From contig NC_133771.1 of NCBI RefSeq assembly GCF_003597395.2, positions 52,562,071 to 52,626,070 on the forward strand: 64,000 bases of DNA, given 5' to 3'. A model generated the notes under the pieces. The model did not search any database, was not told the origin of the DNA, and worked only from the letters and a program-made list of their open reading frames with translations. Shown piece after piece: positions 47,641 to 60,655 of the stretch. The stretch is from Chelonoidis abingdonii (taxonomy: Eukaryota > Chordata > Testudines > Testudinidae). Each line of letters opens with the position of its first letter. Position 1 is the stretch's first letter. The translations under genes were made by a program, and so were the position numbers.

Positions 47641-48294
47641 GAATCCAAAGAAAAACCATCAACAAAAGGCTTATTACAACTGTTGTCTGACTGTGTGATG
47701 TGTCTATGTCTCATTAAGGAATAACAATAAGATACTCATAGCAAGTAGCTCATGACACTATAAGCTAATGATATAAATTCATAAATTACTATTGGATTAT
47801 CATTAACCCCAAGTCTGCAAGGCACAAAGACAATGAGCTGAATCCTTAAAGAAATAGTGAATTGAGACAAATGTCAGAGGGCTCTTGGAAATCTCTTTTG
47901 CAATGAGGAGAAATGCATCTGCCCATTGAATAATTTTGCACAATTAAATGCACTGTGGTGATTTTATGACTTTACTACTGAGCACTGGCAATTGTCTAGC
48001 TAGATTGTTTTCAGATACAGTAAGGAGATCCCTACAAGCTATTCTTATTTCACTATAAGAATCCCTTTTTCAAAAAGAGTTACTTTTTAAAAAAAATGTT
48101 AACTTTTAATAGTCTCGAAGTGCTCTGGACAGGATTTGAGCAGGAGGGAAAATGGGAATTAAGTGAAAAGGAGGGGAGAAAGCTGTTGAAATAGGGAACT
48201 TCTGTAAAAAAAATTAGTTCAAAAAAGCCTCTGGTCTCTGGCCTACATTTTCACAAGCTGTGACTAGTGATTTTGTTTGCTTTGAGTTTTCGGT
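47641..48294. other. EYS intron flank, no other feature
   Basis: Sequence upstream of the exon in gene orientation. 47641-47660 supplies the polypyrimidine tract on the minus strand. No second exon is visible in this stretch. Confidence 0.5.
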
Positions 48295-48465
48295 GCACAA
48301 GTAGAGGCACTTTAAAAGCATCCTGATATTTAGGAGGGTGCTCAGCACTTTCTGAAAATCAGGCTCCTTAAGGGAGTCTCAAGTGGGGTAGCCAAAAATG
48401 GATGCACTCCAAATTATTAGTCGCTTGTACAAATGTAGGCACCTTTTTGAATATTAATTTTATTT
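48295..48465. repeat. Old dispersed repeat fragment
   Basis: 'ggagggtgctcagcactttc', 'tgaaaatcaggctcctt' and 'tctcaagtggggtagccaaa' are phrases shared by an old dispersed repeat in turtles and other amniotes. Family name not known to me. Confidence 0.4.
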
Positions 48466-49133
48466 AGGTGTGACCAAATTAGTTCAGATAAAGTAAGAAT
48501 TGAGGTGAACATTCACTGATCCCTCAAACTGAAAAGGCAGAGAGCATCTGCACACAGTGAGGGTCGCAGTTAGAAATAGGGTTGATGAAGAGTTCCTGGG
48601 AAGAGGCCTTTCAGAAGTTGGGGGGCTTTGGATGACACTGAACCTTTTGAGGTCAGTTTTTTACCAATTTAAATTTAAAAACAGGGCAACCCCCTTAAAG
48701 CTTATTGGGCTGAATCAGTTTTTTCAGTTGATTCTTATTCCCTCTGACCCCCTACTCATATATACACCAAACACATGCTGCCCTCAGCTGACTATACAGT
48801 GGACACCGTACCTGTCACATAACCTTGCACTCTATGGAAAATTCACTCTGTTTCCATATTTATTCATGCAAGAACAATAATAATTTATAAGACTACATTA
48901 GTATAGTTAATTTGTCATTTTATGGAGCACATGCATGTACAATACCCATTAATACAAATGGAAAGTGCTTGCATAAATTAAGAGAAAATAAATACACCAC
49001 AGTGTGTTTCAAAGGGAAAGTCAATTTATCATTATATGCTTTTTAAGATGCCAATCACTATAGCATCTAGGAACTAATAACTGTAAGAAGCTAGGAATAC
49101 AAGAAGGGCAGCAGCACACTGGTGGATCCACAA
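48466..49133. other. No gene or classified repeat
   Basis: Intron-like. Plus frame 48557-48880 has no domain and no supported splice sites. Confidence 0.45.
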
Positions 49134-49141
49134 TTCATGAG

Positions 49142-49804
49142 TAAGGCTGTGATTCTGTCACGGAGGTCGCAAAGTCATGGATTCTGTGACTTTCTGTGAC
49201 CTCTGTGACTTTCACAGCTGCAATGGCTGGTGTGGCTGATCGTAGGGCTGCCAGAGCAGAGCAGAACTTGTGTACCCCATGGCCAGACCCCAAGTGCTGC
49301 TGGAGTGGCTGGCTCCAGGGAGCACCTGAGAAATGGTCCTGAGGGCAGCCCCTGAGAACCCCTGAGCAGCGGTTCTGGGGGCTACCCCAGGACCAGCTGC
49401 ACTGGCTGCTGCTTGGGCAACTAGCACGGGGGAAGCACTGGAGTGGCAGTGTCAAGGCGGCTGGTCCCGGGGAGTGCCCAAACCCCTGGACGGTGGGCTG
49501 CAGGGAGTGCCCGGGTGGCACCTGAGCAGCAGGCCCCAGGGCCTTGGAGCAGAGGGTCTAGGGGCAGTCATAGCCCATGACCAGTGCAGGGGCTAGCAGT
49601 CGGCTCCCAGATTCCCACAGCAGCGGTGTCCTGGGGCCACCCAAAGCAGCAGTGCCTGGGGCCACAGGAGCTGCTAAGTTTTTTAGTCTGGTATATTTAT
49701 ATAGTAAAAGTCATGGACAGGGCATGGGCTGTGAATTTTTGTTTATTGCCCGTGACCTGTACTCAACTTTTACTAAAAATATCCGTGACTAAATCTTAGC
49801 TTTA
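49142..49804. mobile_element. hAT-type MITE, 663 bp, perfect 8-bp TSD
   Basis: Left end TAAGGCTGTGATTCTGTCAC at 49142 and right end GTGACTAAATCTTAGCTTTA at 49804 are imperfect inverted repeats. Exact octamers TTCATGAG flank it (49134-49141 and 49805-49812); one more A also matches. Subterminal 'gtgacctgt/acaggtcac'-like phrases repeat inside. The GC-rich centre (about 49240-49680) produces false frames on both strands. Confidence 0.82.
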
Positions 49805-49812
49805 TTCATGAG

Positions 49813-50978
49813 TCATATCATTTTGTTTTACTTCTTCCTGAATGATTTTTTTATCACAATTTGGGCTATGCTGACGGATTATCTCAAGTGAAATTTGGAT
49901 ATTCAATAAACATGAATACCTGCTTGTATTCCTCTACCTACAGTGCCTTTTGTTCAGAGATGAAGGGAAAAGGAGCACAGTTAAAATTCAATCGGATTTC
50001 GCATTTGAAAAGAATTCAGAGACATTAGCCCACCACTTGTCAGCTTCATTCCATATCACATGCCGGTCTCCCCTCAGCAAAGAAAGACATAATTCAGCAT
50101 AGTTTTGGACAAGCCTTTTAAAATAGTATTTGCAGACAGATATTGTTTCCTTCTAGCAAGTCTGTTGTAAGAATTAAGCAAGGCATTTGACCCTGGAAGG
50201 TAAGCAAGTACAATATATAAAAGAAATGGTAACCTGCTGGTTATATCATCATGTTTTTATTGTGGTCATTTTGCAGGACTAGTCCATATGGTCAGATACA
50301 GTGCACAATAAAATGAGCTCAGTACATTGTGTTCAGTGTCTAGGGTCAATCATTTTAATCACAAAATTGTAGTCACTCAAATTTAGTCCAGTTTAACATA
50401 ATATCTGCTTCTGCTGTAGAAAGGTCCAGTTCTGAGGCAAAATTGACCCAGATGAGGTACATTTTTAAAGCAGTGTGCTCTAGGAATTCACATAAGTCTT
50501 GTTAATGAGATAACAAGCTTAATGTAAGGACTTTCCAAACATTAATTTTAAAATGCCTCTATCTCTTTGCAGTCTGAGTGATGGGGAGGCACTCTCTGCG
50601 AAAGAAAACTGTTGGCCACTTTAAAGATAGTACTCCTCCCTATGAGCACTCAGCCTCCTTGTGGTCTTGAGGTGGGGAAGAGGGGCGTTCTGTGGCTGAT
50701 TGGTCAGAGAGAGGGGTGCAGCATAAGCCTACTGGTTCCTGCACACTCGAGGGGAGGACTTATAAGCTCTTTCCCCTGCCTGTGGATGACATTCTGGGCC
50801 AGGAAGGAGAAAGGCAGCAGAGGAACCTGCTACAGTTACATGTAGCCATGTGCCCCCCACAGTATAGGGGACCCCACTACTATTTGGGTGACAACAGGGT
50901 CCTAGAAAGGACAAGCTGAAAATCATCCCCTAGAGACTGTGTCTTTAATCCACAACAGGACTCAGAGCTTTTGCCTTG
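49813..50978. other. No gene or classified repeat
   Basis: AT-rich to about 50570, then a moderately GC-rich stretch (50570-50930) with overlapping frames of no recognisable family. Confidence 0.4.
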
Positions 50979-51100
50979 CAGGGGTGACCAGATGTCTCCA
51001 TTTATAGGGACAGTCCCAATATTCGGGGCTTTGCCTTATATAGGTGCCTATTACCCGCCACTCCGTCTTGATTTTTCACACTTGGTATCTGGTCACTCTA
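50979..51100. mobile_element. Small MITE with GGGTGACCAGAT ends
   Basis: Left 'ggggtgaccagatg' and right 'tatctggtcactcta' are inverted. The interior 'tatagggacagtcccaatat' and 'cttatataggtgcctattac' matches the copy at 19619-19740 in kind. No convincing 8-bp target duplication, so the exact ends are uncertain by a few bases. Confidence 0.65.
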
Positions 51101-53714
51101 CAGAGGTGACATGAACTCTGCTTGCCCTAGGCAGAAGCAGAGGGGGAAGACAGTGAATTCATGTGTTTTTCTCCAATCAGAGGCTTCTTCTTGGCTGAGG
51201 GTGGTGAGGGGGCCTTAGGTGGGTAGGGTGGTTGATACCCTGGCTGAGCTCATTCCTATCCCCTGCAAAGGGCAGGAAGGAGAAGTAGAGAGGCAGGAAC
51301 TTTCAATGGGGCTGGAGTCACTGACCTGTGGGAGGCCAGAGGGTCCCTACACAGTTAGCTTGTGGGGAATCCCTGAAACTGGACTGCCTATAGGGTTCTC
51401 CTAGGGCAAGCATTGTACAAATAGGCCTTGGAGTGGCATGGTGGTTGCATTCTCTGACTCCTGCCCTGAGAGCTATGAGCTGGACAGTAAGAAGGTGTGG
51501 GGAGTTCGTAACTTTCCCAGGGGCTGAAATCACTGACCTTTGTGTGTGTGTGATGTGGTAAGGGAAGGGGTGGTTAAATGAGGGGAAATTTGGTGATTGT
51601 CCATCCTGAAATTGCATATTGCATAACCTGAGTTATTCAGGGAATATAATTCTGGCTGGTATTAGAGAAGGAACCATAACAATCTGGGAATTTTCCAGAG
51701 ACTGGGGGAGCAAGCAAAACAAATGACTGATGTCCACTGGTGGCAGGTGCCCAGTGCAGGTAATCATTCAAGAGAGTCTGGGCTCCTAATATCTTGCACA
51801 GTGAGGAGACAACCACTTTTTTCAATACATTCAACCTTTCTATAAAGGAAAAGCCATGGAGTTCTCCCACAACAGTGGTGGGAACAAGTTAATAGGGTGG
51901 GAGCTGCTGGGAGCTCTCCACCAGGTGGAATGGAGAGCTGGGTGTTTCCAACAGAGTACAAGGAATTTGAAGAAGTCAGTGAAAATTAGAATTTGGATGC
52001 TTATAGTAAAAAGATTTATAGACAGAATATGTAGAGTTGGCTCTGCAGAAGAATTACATGCTGTCTCATAAGGAAGACTAAAATGAATACATAAATGGAT
52101 ATTTCAAGTCAATCAGTTTTGCCTGAGTAACTGAAAAGACAAGATTAATAAATAATAGTTAATACTAACAATCTCCTATGAGAATAATTAAAGTGTATAT
52201 GTTGGTGAAATAATTTAAGCAAGGAGCTACATTTTGTATGTTATGTTTTGCAGGCTCACCTGAGACACAGGATTTGTCAGAGAGACTCTGTGTTGTACAG
52301 GAGGATTTCCATCTGCAGCCATTTTAATCATACAATAACCTCCAGGACTGCCAACAGGCGACATATAGCTGGAAGGAAACGGAAGATCTTGTTATTGTTT
52401 ATGCTGTTGAACCTCACTCAGCAAATGCAGAGTGAAAAAGATGCTTTGCCTCCATCAAAGATGACCCTCTCTGGGCAATAATACCACCAGAAGTTTTCTG
52501 ACCATATAGACTTAGAGGGACAAAAGATGTGCATTTTTTTTTTAATGTCCTTCTTTCATTTGCCTTCGGAGTGTTTTTGACACCAGTGATTGAAAGGCAT
52601 ATACAAAAGACAGAGGAAAAAGAGATCTTTACATGTTTAAGTGGGTACTGATAAATTGTAAATGCTAACTGTGGTTGACATATGGTCTCCCTAGTGTGGA
52701 GGATTGTTGGACAAGTAACATCAATGCTGAATGATGCTGAACTCCCTAGGTGTAAATTTCCCTTTCCTGGCCTACAGGGGAAATAGAAATGGAATAAGAA
52801 ATGAAAGGATGCATACCTCTGAGCAGCTAGATTACACTGTGATATAGTTATCGCTACTCAGGAAGCATGCTGTTAATGTAACTCCGGTACTGAGCTTCAG
52901 AGATAAAGAAGAATATACGGCTAAGGGAATTTGCAAAGTACATGTCAGGAACATTCAATAAGCTATTGAGAATTTTTCAAGTATATTTTACATGCTGAAA
53001 TTCTGTGTACATTATCAATAATACAGATTCATTCCTGTAAGAGGACAGTCAAATATATTAATTTTCATTCCAACATGTATTACAGTAATGACAGAATGTG
53101 AGAAAATTAGCTGATAGCTTGTTTAAAAGCGAGTTCTGTTAATTCAGCAAAAGTACCTCCCGCCCCTCCCCCCCCACTGCTTGCATCCTGTTTCATCCTG
53201 AATTTGCGTGCAGTTTAAATGGAAAGGGGGTGTAATGCATCCCTTTCAAATGATGAAGTTTGGAAAGCATATTAAAGACTTGCCAACAGGTCAACAGGAT
53301 AAGTGTCAGTACTACTTAGCATGATAAAGTTTGCAGATTCAGACCCTTAAATGAGATAGCTGTACATATTTCACAACAGAATTTCTGAAAATCATGAAAA
53401 TTACATCTCTTGTGCAGTTTTAACCCACACACTGACATATCTTCTACCATGGTGGCTAAATAAGTGTGAAGCAGGTCAACAGGCATTTGCAGCTGACTGA
53501 ACTGTTTTGAACTTTAAGCTATTTTTCTCCAGTGTAGTTCAAGGGATGGATGAAGTTTTAGGTTAGTTATTTAAAACAAACTTGTACACCTATTCCAAAG
53601 GAAAAGCATGTACTTTCCATTTAGGGTCTGAACTTTCACTACCAAAGTTAATAGTAGCTTTGGTATTGACTTAAATGAGCACATGATCAGGCCCCTAATC
53701 ACTTTACTTTTCTA
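51101..53714. other. No gene recognised
   Basis: Mixed composition. Frames at 51219-51404 plus, 51318-51617 minus and 52248-52481 plus lack any domain I can name. A C-rich run is at about 53156-53176. A small exon could be hidden here, but nothing stands out. Confidence 0.45.
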
Positions 53715-53812
53715 TTTGTGCATCAGTTTTCCTGTCTGTAAAATAGAAATGACAATACTTCACCACTTCTGTAAAGTTCTTTGAGACACTTGAATGAAAA
53801 ATGCTATATAAT
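53715..53812 (+). mobile_element. MIR-type SINE fragment
   Basis: 'catcagttttcctgtctgta' and 'aaatagaaatgacaatactt' then 'aaagttctttgagacacttg' follow the MIR consensus in sense orientation. Confidence 0.6.
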
Positions 53813-53837
53813 CGTCTACTTAACACTGATTTTCAGT

Positions 53838-53925
53838 TTGATTTAGGCTCCTCAGTGCCCAAGTCACTTTTGAAAGTGGGACTAAGGCTCCGAAGTCACA
53901 TAGGCACTTTTGAAAATTTAATTCC
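53838..53925. repeat. Short palindromic dispersed repeat ('aggctcc..agtcacttttgaaa')
   Basis: Phrases 'aagtcacttttgaaagtggg' and 'ggcacttttgaaaattt' with TTAGGCTCC repetition are typical of a dispersed palindromic repeat of turtles. Ends not resolved. Confidence 0.45.
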
Positions 53926-55319
53926 CCCATCTTTCTGTTAGAAAAAAAAATTACTCCTTCTCTCTTTGTGTATTAAAAGTTGAAATGGACACTCTCCTTT
54001 CCCTCTTCTACTTAATTTAAACTCTGTGAGTTCTGAATGTAGGGGTTGTTGCTACTTTCTGCTGCAATGGAGACTAATTCAAATAGCCTCATCAAAGAAG
54101 GCATTTCCGTCTTTCCATGAACACATACTCCTCCTCACTACACAACTAGCAAACCAATTGTTTAGTGTATGGTATCAGCAAACTCCTTCCTGCATGTTTG
54201 GCTGAAGAAGGATCTCAAAAGAATCAGCTGTCTTGCCCTGGAGCTCTTCCCAGGTCCTCGAAGTGGTTCCTGATTTATTAAATCTTTCCCGACTGATATT
54301 ATCTGTTTCCCTTTGGACTACAGTCACTGGGAATTCTCCAGCATTCTTTACAATATCTAGTCTCCTTATTGTGAACTCTTTTGTTCTGGTACTCTGGAAG
54401 CAGTATACTCTGATTTTCTTTATCTGGATCACGGTATCTTGATATTCCTCACTATGGAGTCACCAGTCAGGATTCTGTGCCACCTCTTTCTTTCCCGTGC
54501 TTTCCTCAGGTGAAACCTCTTTGAGTGCTTGCTTCTTGATTACGAGTCAGGGTAATGTCAGACTTTGATATGTTCTCTGTCTGCTTGAATTCCTTGGTTA
54601 CATAGTTACATGGGGAAAGATGTTGTTTTCCAGGAAGGAGAGTCTCAGCCCATTGTGGCTTTGTAGGTAAACATTAATGCCATAAACTTAACCTGATAGT
54701 TAATAGCCAGTGCAGATCTTGGCCTGATGTGCTCATCTAAAGAAAGCTTGCTTATTAGATGGGGTGCTACATTCTACACCTGTTGTAGCTTCTAAATGGA
54801 TTTAAGGTGTAGTCCACATTACAGTAGTTCAGATCTAGATGCAGCAAAGGCTTGAATTACAGTGACAAGGTCCATCAATGCTGCTGACAATGAACCCCCC
54901 TCCCCAACAGTATTGGTCAGCCACTGTGTGATCACCCCAAAGCAGCTGAGAATCTAACGAAAACTCTGACTTGCAAAATTTAGTTACAAATGTTGGGTGT
55001 TCGCTCTTGGTACTTATTTTTGGCATTTAATTTCCTTGGTTTTGATTCTTTATTTAATTCAAAAAGAGGTAAGAGAATAAAAATGCTTTATGGATTTCTT
55101 TGCATTGCTAAATAAGTTCCTAACTGCCCTAGCATTAACCGAGGCACTTAAATGTAAACAATGAAAGATTCGTAAACTCAGGCAGCTATTCACAGAGGCG
55201 TCTTTATCTGTGCTTATCTAGTGTTCTAATCTACTCTAAGGCAAGGGTGCCAGAAAAAAAAGGACTAGACAATCCCAATGCACAATGGCAAAAATGCTAA
55301 CTGTAAATAAGTTCAAGCA
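53926..55319. other. No gene or classified repeat
   Basis: Intron-like. Frames 54175-54432 minus and 54233-54442 plus overlap each other and have no domain. Confidence 0.45.
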
Positions 55320-55500
55320 ACTTATACTTGGTAAGTATAATTATCCTGGTTTTACAGATGAGGAAGCTAGGACACAAAGAAGGGAAAGGACACAAACAAG
55401 GTCAGTTAGCACACCAGCAATGGAGCTGAAAATGGAACCCCTGTCTCCTGCATGCCAGTCTAGTACCCTATCCACGTGGCCACACATTACTTGAAAAATA
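55320..55500 (-). mobile_element. MIR-type SINE, fairly long copy
   Basis: Antisense MIR from 'ttttacagatgaggaagcta' through 'ggtcagttagcaca' and 'caatggagctgaaaatggaa' to 'tctagtaccctatccacgtg'. The tRNA-related part lies to the right. Overlapping frames 55285-55494 and 55341-55547 are by-products. Confidence 0.7.
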
Positions 55501-58500
55501 CTAAGCCCATTTTCTTCAAACTTTGTTTGTTCCTTTCCCAATGACAATAAAACAAGTCTCTTTCTTTAGCTACTTAAAGTTATATTAATACAAGAGTTCC
55601 AGTTAGAATATATGGGAAGAGTGAGTGAATGCTTTTCATGTTTACATTACCACAAAATGATACAATAACTTGTTCAATTATGCATTGGAAAGATAGAGAG
55701 CATGGAAAACTTCGACCCAAAAGAAAGCTGCATGCGAAAATTATGAATAACTAAAGAATGGGGACTAGTATTGAAATGGCATCTCAATCTTCACTATTGT
55801 AATGGCAAACACTGTAATATGGGCGTACAAACCATATATTTATAATGAAATTGTTTTTATAATGTAAGAGAAAAATACATCAGAACTGTTCTGAGGTATT
55901 ACAGCATTACATATGTGCATCCAAACACCTCTGCATCAGACTACATGAAATGATGTTGAAACATTTTCCGTACAACTCAGAGAATAAATTAGGGCCCCAA
56001 TCCTGCAACTGCATGCATGCAAGTGGATTCTTATGTGTATTTCATTGGAGGATTAGTGCCTAAATAGTAACAGAAAAGGTGAGAATTGATCTTATAATGA
56101 CGATGCATTCTCATGACATTGTTTAGCTTAATTTTTCTGATTAACCTCACTGGCCTCACACTAAGAACTTTGAAGAAGAAAATGGCTAATTATCTACAAC
56201 TTCAAATTCTGAAGATAAAACCAAGTTTAGTTTTGAGTCATCATGGCTTGTTTTGCTGCTGAAGGCACTTCAGTGCATCTGCCTCATATACTTCTGTGGA
56301 ATATTTCAATTCCATTTAAATCCAACATATTTTCCCCTCCAGACAGAGTGACAGAAAAGTATGCAATTTGATTGCTAAGATTTATAGGATTTATTTGTCA
56401 AACACATAAAATACTCTGTGTGTCACATGACCACCACATTTATAATGAAATGAAAAGTTTTACAGAATAGTGGAAAATTATAGCGTAAGGGTGCATGCTG
56501 TACATTTTTCTTAATAATTAGAGTAGGTCTGGAGCCGTGTGCAGGTACCACTTCTGTAGGCAGAACATTACAGGTCTGATATACAATATATGCTTTCATA
56601 GGTTCAAAACATGAAAGTGTTCAGTCCACATCTCTGAATTTAACTATTATTCAACTAAAGATGCTGTTCTATTTGCTGTGGATTTTGTTTAAGTTATTGT
56701 TAAGAAGAATAAACAGAGGGTTTCCTGAAGGGTTTATTTCTTTTCCAAAGGCTTATGGATTTCTTCAACAGATGCAAAATTAAAAATTATACACACTAAT
56801 TACATACTGGTTAGATCCTGATTAATCACCTTAGCACTGAATATTGAATTCCTAATAAACTAGTGCAATATTTATCTAGCAAACTTGTATGTCTCTGGCA
56901 CTAACTATAGGTGTTAGTATTAAGTACTGGATTGGATTAAATTGGGCTTGGAACTGTTATTAAAAGTAATCTTTTTAAGCCAGCTAAGATTAAGGCATTT
57001 TTAATTCAAATGTTAGCTAAAATAATCTTGTTCAACCAAATGTTTTAGCTTAAACTTTGACAGTTAGCTCTGCATGCAGAGGAATGCAATGAGCTGATGG
57101 TGCCTTTCTATTAGCAGAAATCACCAGGTGGCAGTAAAGGTACATGGCAGAAAACATGAATGCAAAATTCATATTCCCATCTCCTTTAGTCACTGGAAAG
57201 TCTAACTTAAACCCTAATTGATAGCATGATTGCTTCAGCTTCCAGTTTATATCAAGGGAAACACAGAAAAGTATTTTAAAGTGATTACATATTTGCCAAT
57301 ATAGATGAGGATCGGTTCAGAGACATACGACTTTCCTAACTGCATTTATGCATTATAATTACCTAATGTAATCATATAAAAATGGTACATATGTGGTTGT
57401 GCAAACATACTTAGGAAAATGTTGTTTACATCAATTATGTTTTTTTTTACAGTGTTATCAACACAGCCATATTTCTTTAGGTTTATCACTTAAATCCAGC
57501 AAAATTAAAATGTCAAATTAGAATATATTAAAGGTCATGCATATAAACAACAGCCTCTGACCTCGTACAAACTAAATTGATCTTCTTCTGATTCTATCAA
57601 TAGGGATTTCACACTGCCAGTTAGCTAGAATATATAGAAAAGATGTTGTCTGGTCTTTCTGAAAAGGATCACACAATCCTTATGGCATCTCTATAATTTG
57701 TATCAGATGATTGGGATATTAAATTTAGATCTTTCTGCTAATTTCCCCCTCATAGCGTACAAAGCCTGTAAACGTGCCTAATGAAACAGCACTGAAAAGA
57801 ATAAGGTGCTTTACCTGTAAAGTGTTGATATTAAAGAGAGGATTTGAAATGACTCTTGCAGAACACTGAAACCGTAGCTTCATTTACACCCTTGATTAAC
57901 CAGAGCAGTTGTCAAGGGAACATCTGACTAGCTGTCAAGCAATACAGGAGATTTTTCAACAACGCGATTTTATTTTTGACTGCGCACAGTGAATTCACAA
58001 GTGAGAGAATCTATAGCATGTTTACAGATTTAACTATCTCTTGGTATTTCCTCTCAAAACCCTTATAGCCATTATTATTAAAACAGTAATTTCATATTTT
58101 TTTCTTAGAAAATATGCCAACTTTATGGATGTTGAAGTTAGACATGATTCCCGTCCCCTCATCTCCCTTCCTCCTCCCCCCGTCCCCTCCTCCGGGTGAA
58201 TGTAACTTTACAAATGCTCCTGCCCTGAATTTTTCACATTTGGCTTTAACCTTTTCTGTTTCAACAGGGAATTCTTTTTAGCATTTCTTGGCAGTTTCAA
58301 GCATTACATTAAAACAAAGGTATTAAAAAAATGAAATGGCTGGCATTTTACTTGATCAACCAGCGCAAAATCTGCTTCAACTCCCATCATTCAAAAGCAA
58401 ATCTCAGATTTGTAAATGATCTGTGCCTACCTCTGGATAATGCCAACAGGAGACAGATGTGGCTGTGGACAGTAGACCAGAGCTCAGAGGAGACCACTGC

Positions 58501-58507
58501 AAACCAG
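55501..58507. other. No gene recognised; long AT-rich intron-like stretch
   Basis: Three kilobases without a supported exon, RNA gene or bounded repeat. There is a C-rich patch (CCTCCTCCCCCCGTCCCC) near 58168-58192 just before the MITE fragment. Confidence 0.5.
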
Positions 58508-59034
58508 TGTTTCTCAAACTGGGGGTCCCAATCCAAAAGGGGGCGGGGGGGGAGGGGGACTTTGCAAGGTTATTGTAGCAGGGCCGTGGTATTGCCACAC
58601 TTCTGCACTGCCTTCAGAGCTGGGTGGCCAGAAAGCGGCAGCTGCTGGCCAGGCACCCAGCTCTGAAGGCAGCACTGCCAGCACCAGCATAGAAGTAAGG
58701 GTGGCCATACCATACCATGCCATCCTTCTGTGCTGCTGCTGGCGGTAGCGCTGCCTTCAGAACTGGGCTCCCGGCCAGCGGCTGCTGCTCTCTGGCTGCC
58801 CAGCTCTGAAGGCAGGACTGCTGCAAGCAGCCGTGCTGAAGTAAGGGTGTCAATACCACGATCTCCCTACAATAACCTTGCAACACTTCCACTGCCCCCT
58901 TTTGGGTCAGGACCCCTACAGCTACAACACACTGAAATTTCAGATTTAAATATCTGAAATCACTAAATTTATGATTGTTAAAATCCTATGACTGTGAAAT
59001 TACCAAAATGGACCGTGAATTTGGTATGGTCCTA
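58508..59034. mobile_element. hAT-type MITE fragment, same family as 2969-3958
   Basis: The right end 'ttggtatggtccta' (59021-59034) matches the inverted end of the 2969 element, and 'tttgggtcaggacccctaca' and 'gaaatttcagatttaaatat' repeat its inner sequence. The GC-rich core is itself an inverted repeat: 'tttgcaaggttattgtag' (58560-58577) against 'ctacaataaccttgcaa' (58867-58883). The left terminus is missing; instead it begins near 'gtttctcaaactgggggtcc', as in another MITE family. Truncated or composite. Confidence 0.65.
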
Positions 59035-60283
59035 CTGATAACATACTTTAAATACCAGTCAAAATAAATTCCTTACATTCCAAATCTATGTACTGTAGGT
59101 TTGCTGCCATACTGAGCTTTCTTTACTGGGAAGAGATCAGTACCAACCTGACAGATGACTCCTGTGATGGAATTTCAGCGAACAGCACCTCCTGCTGTCT
59201 CCCTGCTTTATTCAAGGTTATTTCTTCTAAACCTTACTTCACTTCCCTCAGTTAATTTATTCTACTTCTACTTTCCCATGACATTTTTTCTCTTTAGTCT
59301 GAGACAAACTGAGATAATTAATTGGGTAACAATCACCGAAAACTGGCCTGAGGTGTAAATCATTAGATTTCTTCTAGTTAGCTTTTCTAGGACTCTTTGC
59401 TAGGTTTGTTGTTGCATCCTTTCACATAATCGAATAATAATGAATCTATTAATAACGCGATGAGTGCAGTACGTAATATGCCAAAGTAATTAGAAGCAGA
59501 ATGTATTCTACAACATACACTGAAAACTGCTAGGATTATTATTAGTATTAACAGCATCAAAAATGAGTTCACTGAAAAGATGTTCACACTCAAAACCTAC
59601 ATTAGATTTGTGGAAAACTGGATTTACAATTGATATGACATTTTCACCTCCTAATATAATTCAGTCAATCCTGAAAGTAAAGAAACAGCTGTATAACTCT
59701 TGCGATGGTCAAATAACAGAGATGTAGTAATCAATGTCTCTTTTTTATATATATGACCAGATTCTTTATTACACATAGTGGGAGATTCTAGAGACATTGT
59801 ACCTTTTTATGTCTTTTAGGAAGGTGATGTATTCAGTCATTTATGGCTGAACTTCTCTGCTAACCAATGTGAAGGGAAGAAATGAGTCCTTTGCCCTGTC
59901 TCATCCTCATTCTCTCCCCAATCACTTCGGCGGTGCTATCAGACTCAGGAGAGCACAGGGATTATCATTACCTTTTGTTCTTGCCCCGGGACTAGGTTTT
60001 CTGCACTCTCATTTAAAGTGGCCTAGGCCCAATCTGTCCCATATTATGCAAATTATCACAACACAGCAAAAGAATTCACACTTCCACAGTACATCAAAGG
60101 CTGAAAGTGTTAATATTCAATGAATCTGTTCTATTTACTGTATAACAGTTCCCGCTAGGCTCTACTCAGCTTTCCTTACGTCCTACTCAGACTAACTGCA
60201 AATCCTGAAGGAGTATTAAATATAGTCCTCTTCTAAATGAGTTAATGGAAATGCTCCTATGACTTACTTTCTTAGACCATGAT
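59035..60283. other. No gene or classified repeat
   Basis: AT-rich intron-like sequence. Plus frame 59869-60123 has no recognisable domain. Confidence 0.45.
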
Positions 60284-60380
60284 TCAGCAAAGGCCCTTAA
60301 GTGTACACTCACCTTTAAGTATATCCTTATGGATGCACGTAGGTGCTGCATGAATAGAGATGCTTTTCTGAATCAGGTCC
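60284..60380. repeat. Short palindromic dispersed repeat ('gattcagcaaagg..')
   Basis: 'gattcagcaaaggcccttaa' at one end and 'tttctgaatcaggtcctta' at the other form a loose inverted pair around 'cacctttaagta'. It resembles a very common short palindromic repeat of turtles. Confidence 0.5.
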
Positions 60381-60534
60381 TTAAAGTCTAGAGGCTTCAG
60401 TTCATGGAGCCAAAGGAATCTTATTGGTTCCTAATGTTAGTAGGCAAAATTCTGCTCTTAGTTATACCTCTACAATTCCACTAACTTCAAAAGGACTGCA
60501 TGGAGTAACTGTGAACAGAACGTAGCTAATGGTT

Positions 60535-60655
60535 TCAGCTGTCCAGCTGTAAAATGGGGACAACTCTGGGATATTATGAGGATTAGTTAGTTAATGTTTG
60601 TGCAGAGCTTTGAAGCTGTGAAAGTGCTATAATAGTGCTCATTATTATTATAATT
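60535..60655 (+). mobile_element. MIR-type SINE fragment
   Basis: 'gctgtaaaatggggacaact', 'attatgaggattagttagtt' and 'gagctttgaagctgtgaaag' with the terminal ATTATTATTA follow the 3' half of MIR in sense orientation. Confidence 0.65.

Noticed and set aside
48557..48880. 107-residue plus-strand frame near the EYS exon
   Set aside because: Opposite strand to EYS, no domain, and no defensible splice signals; AT-rich chance frame.
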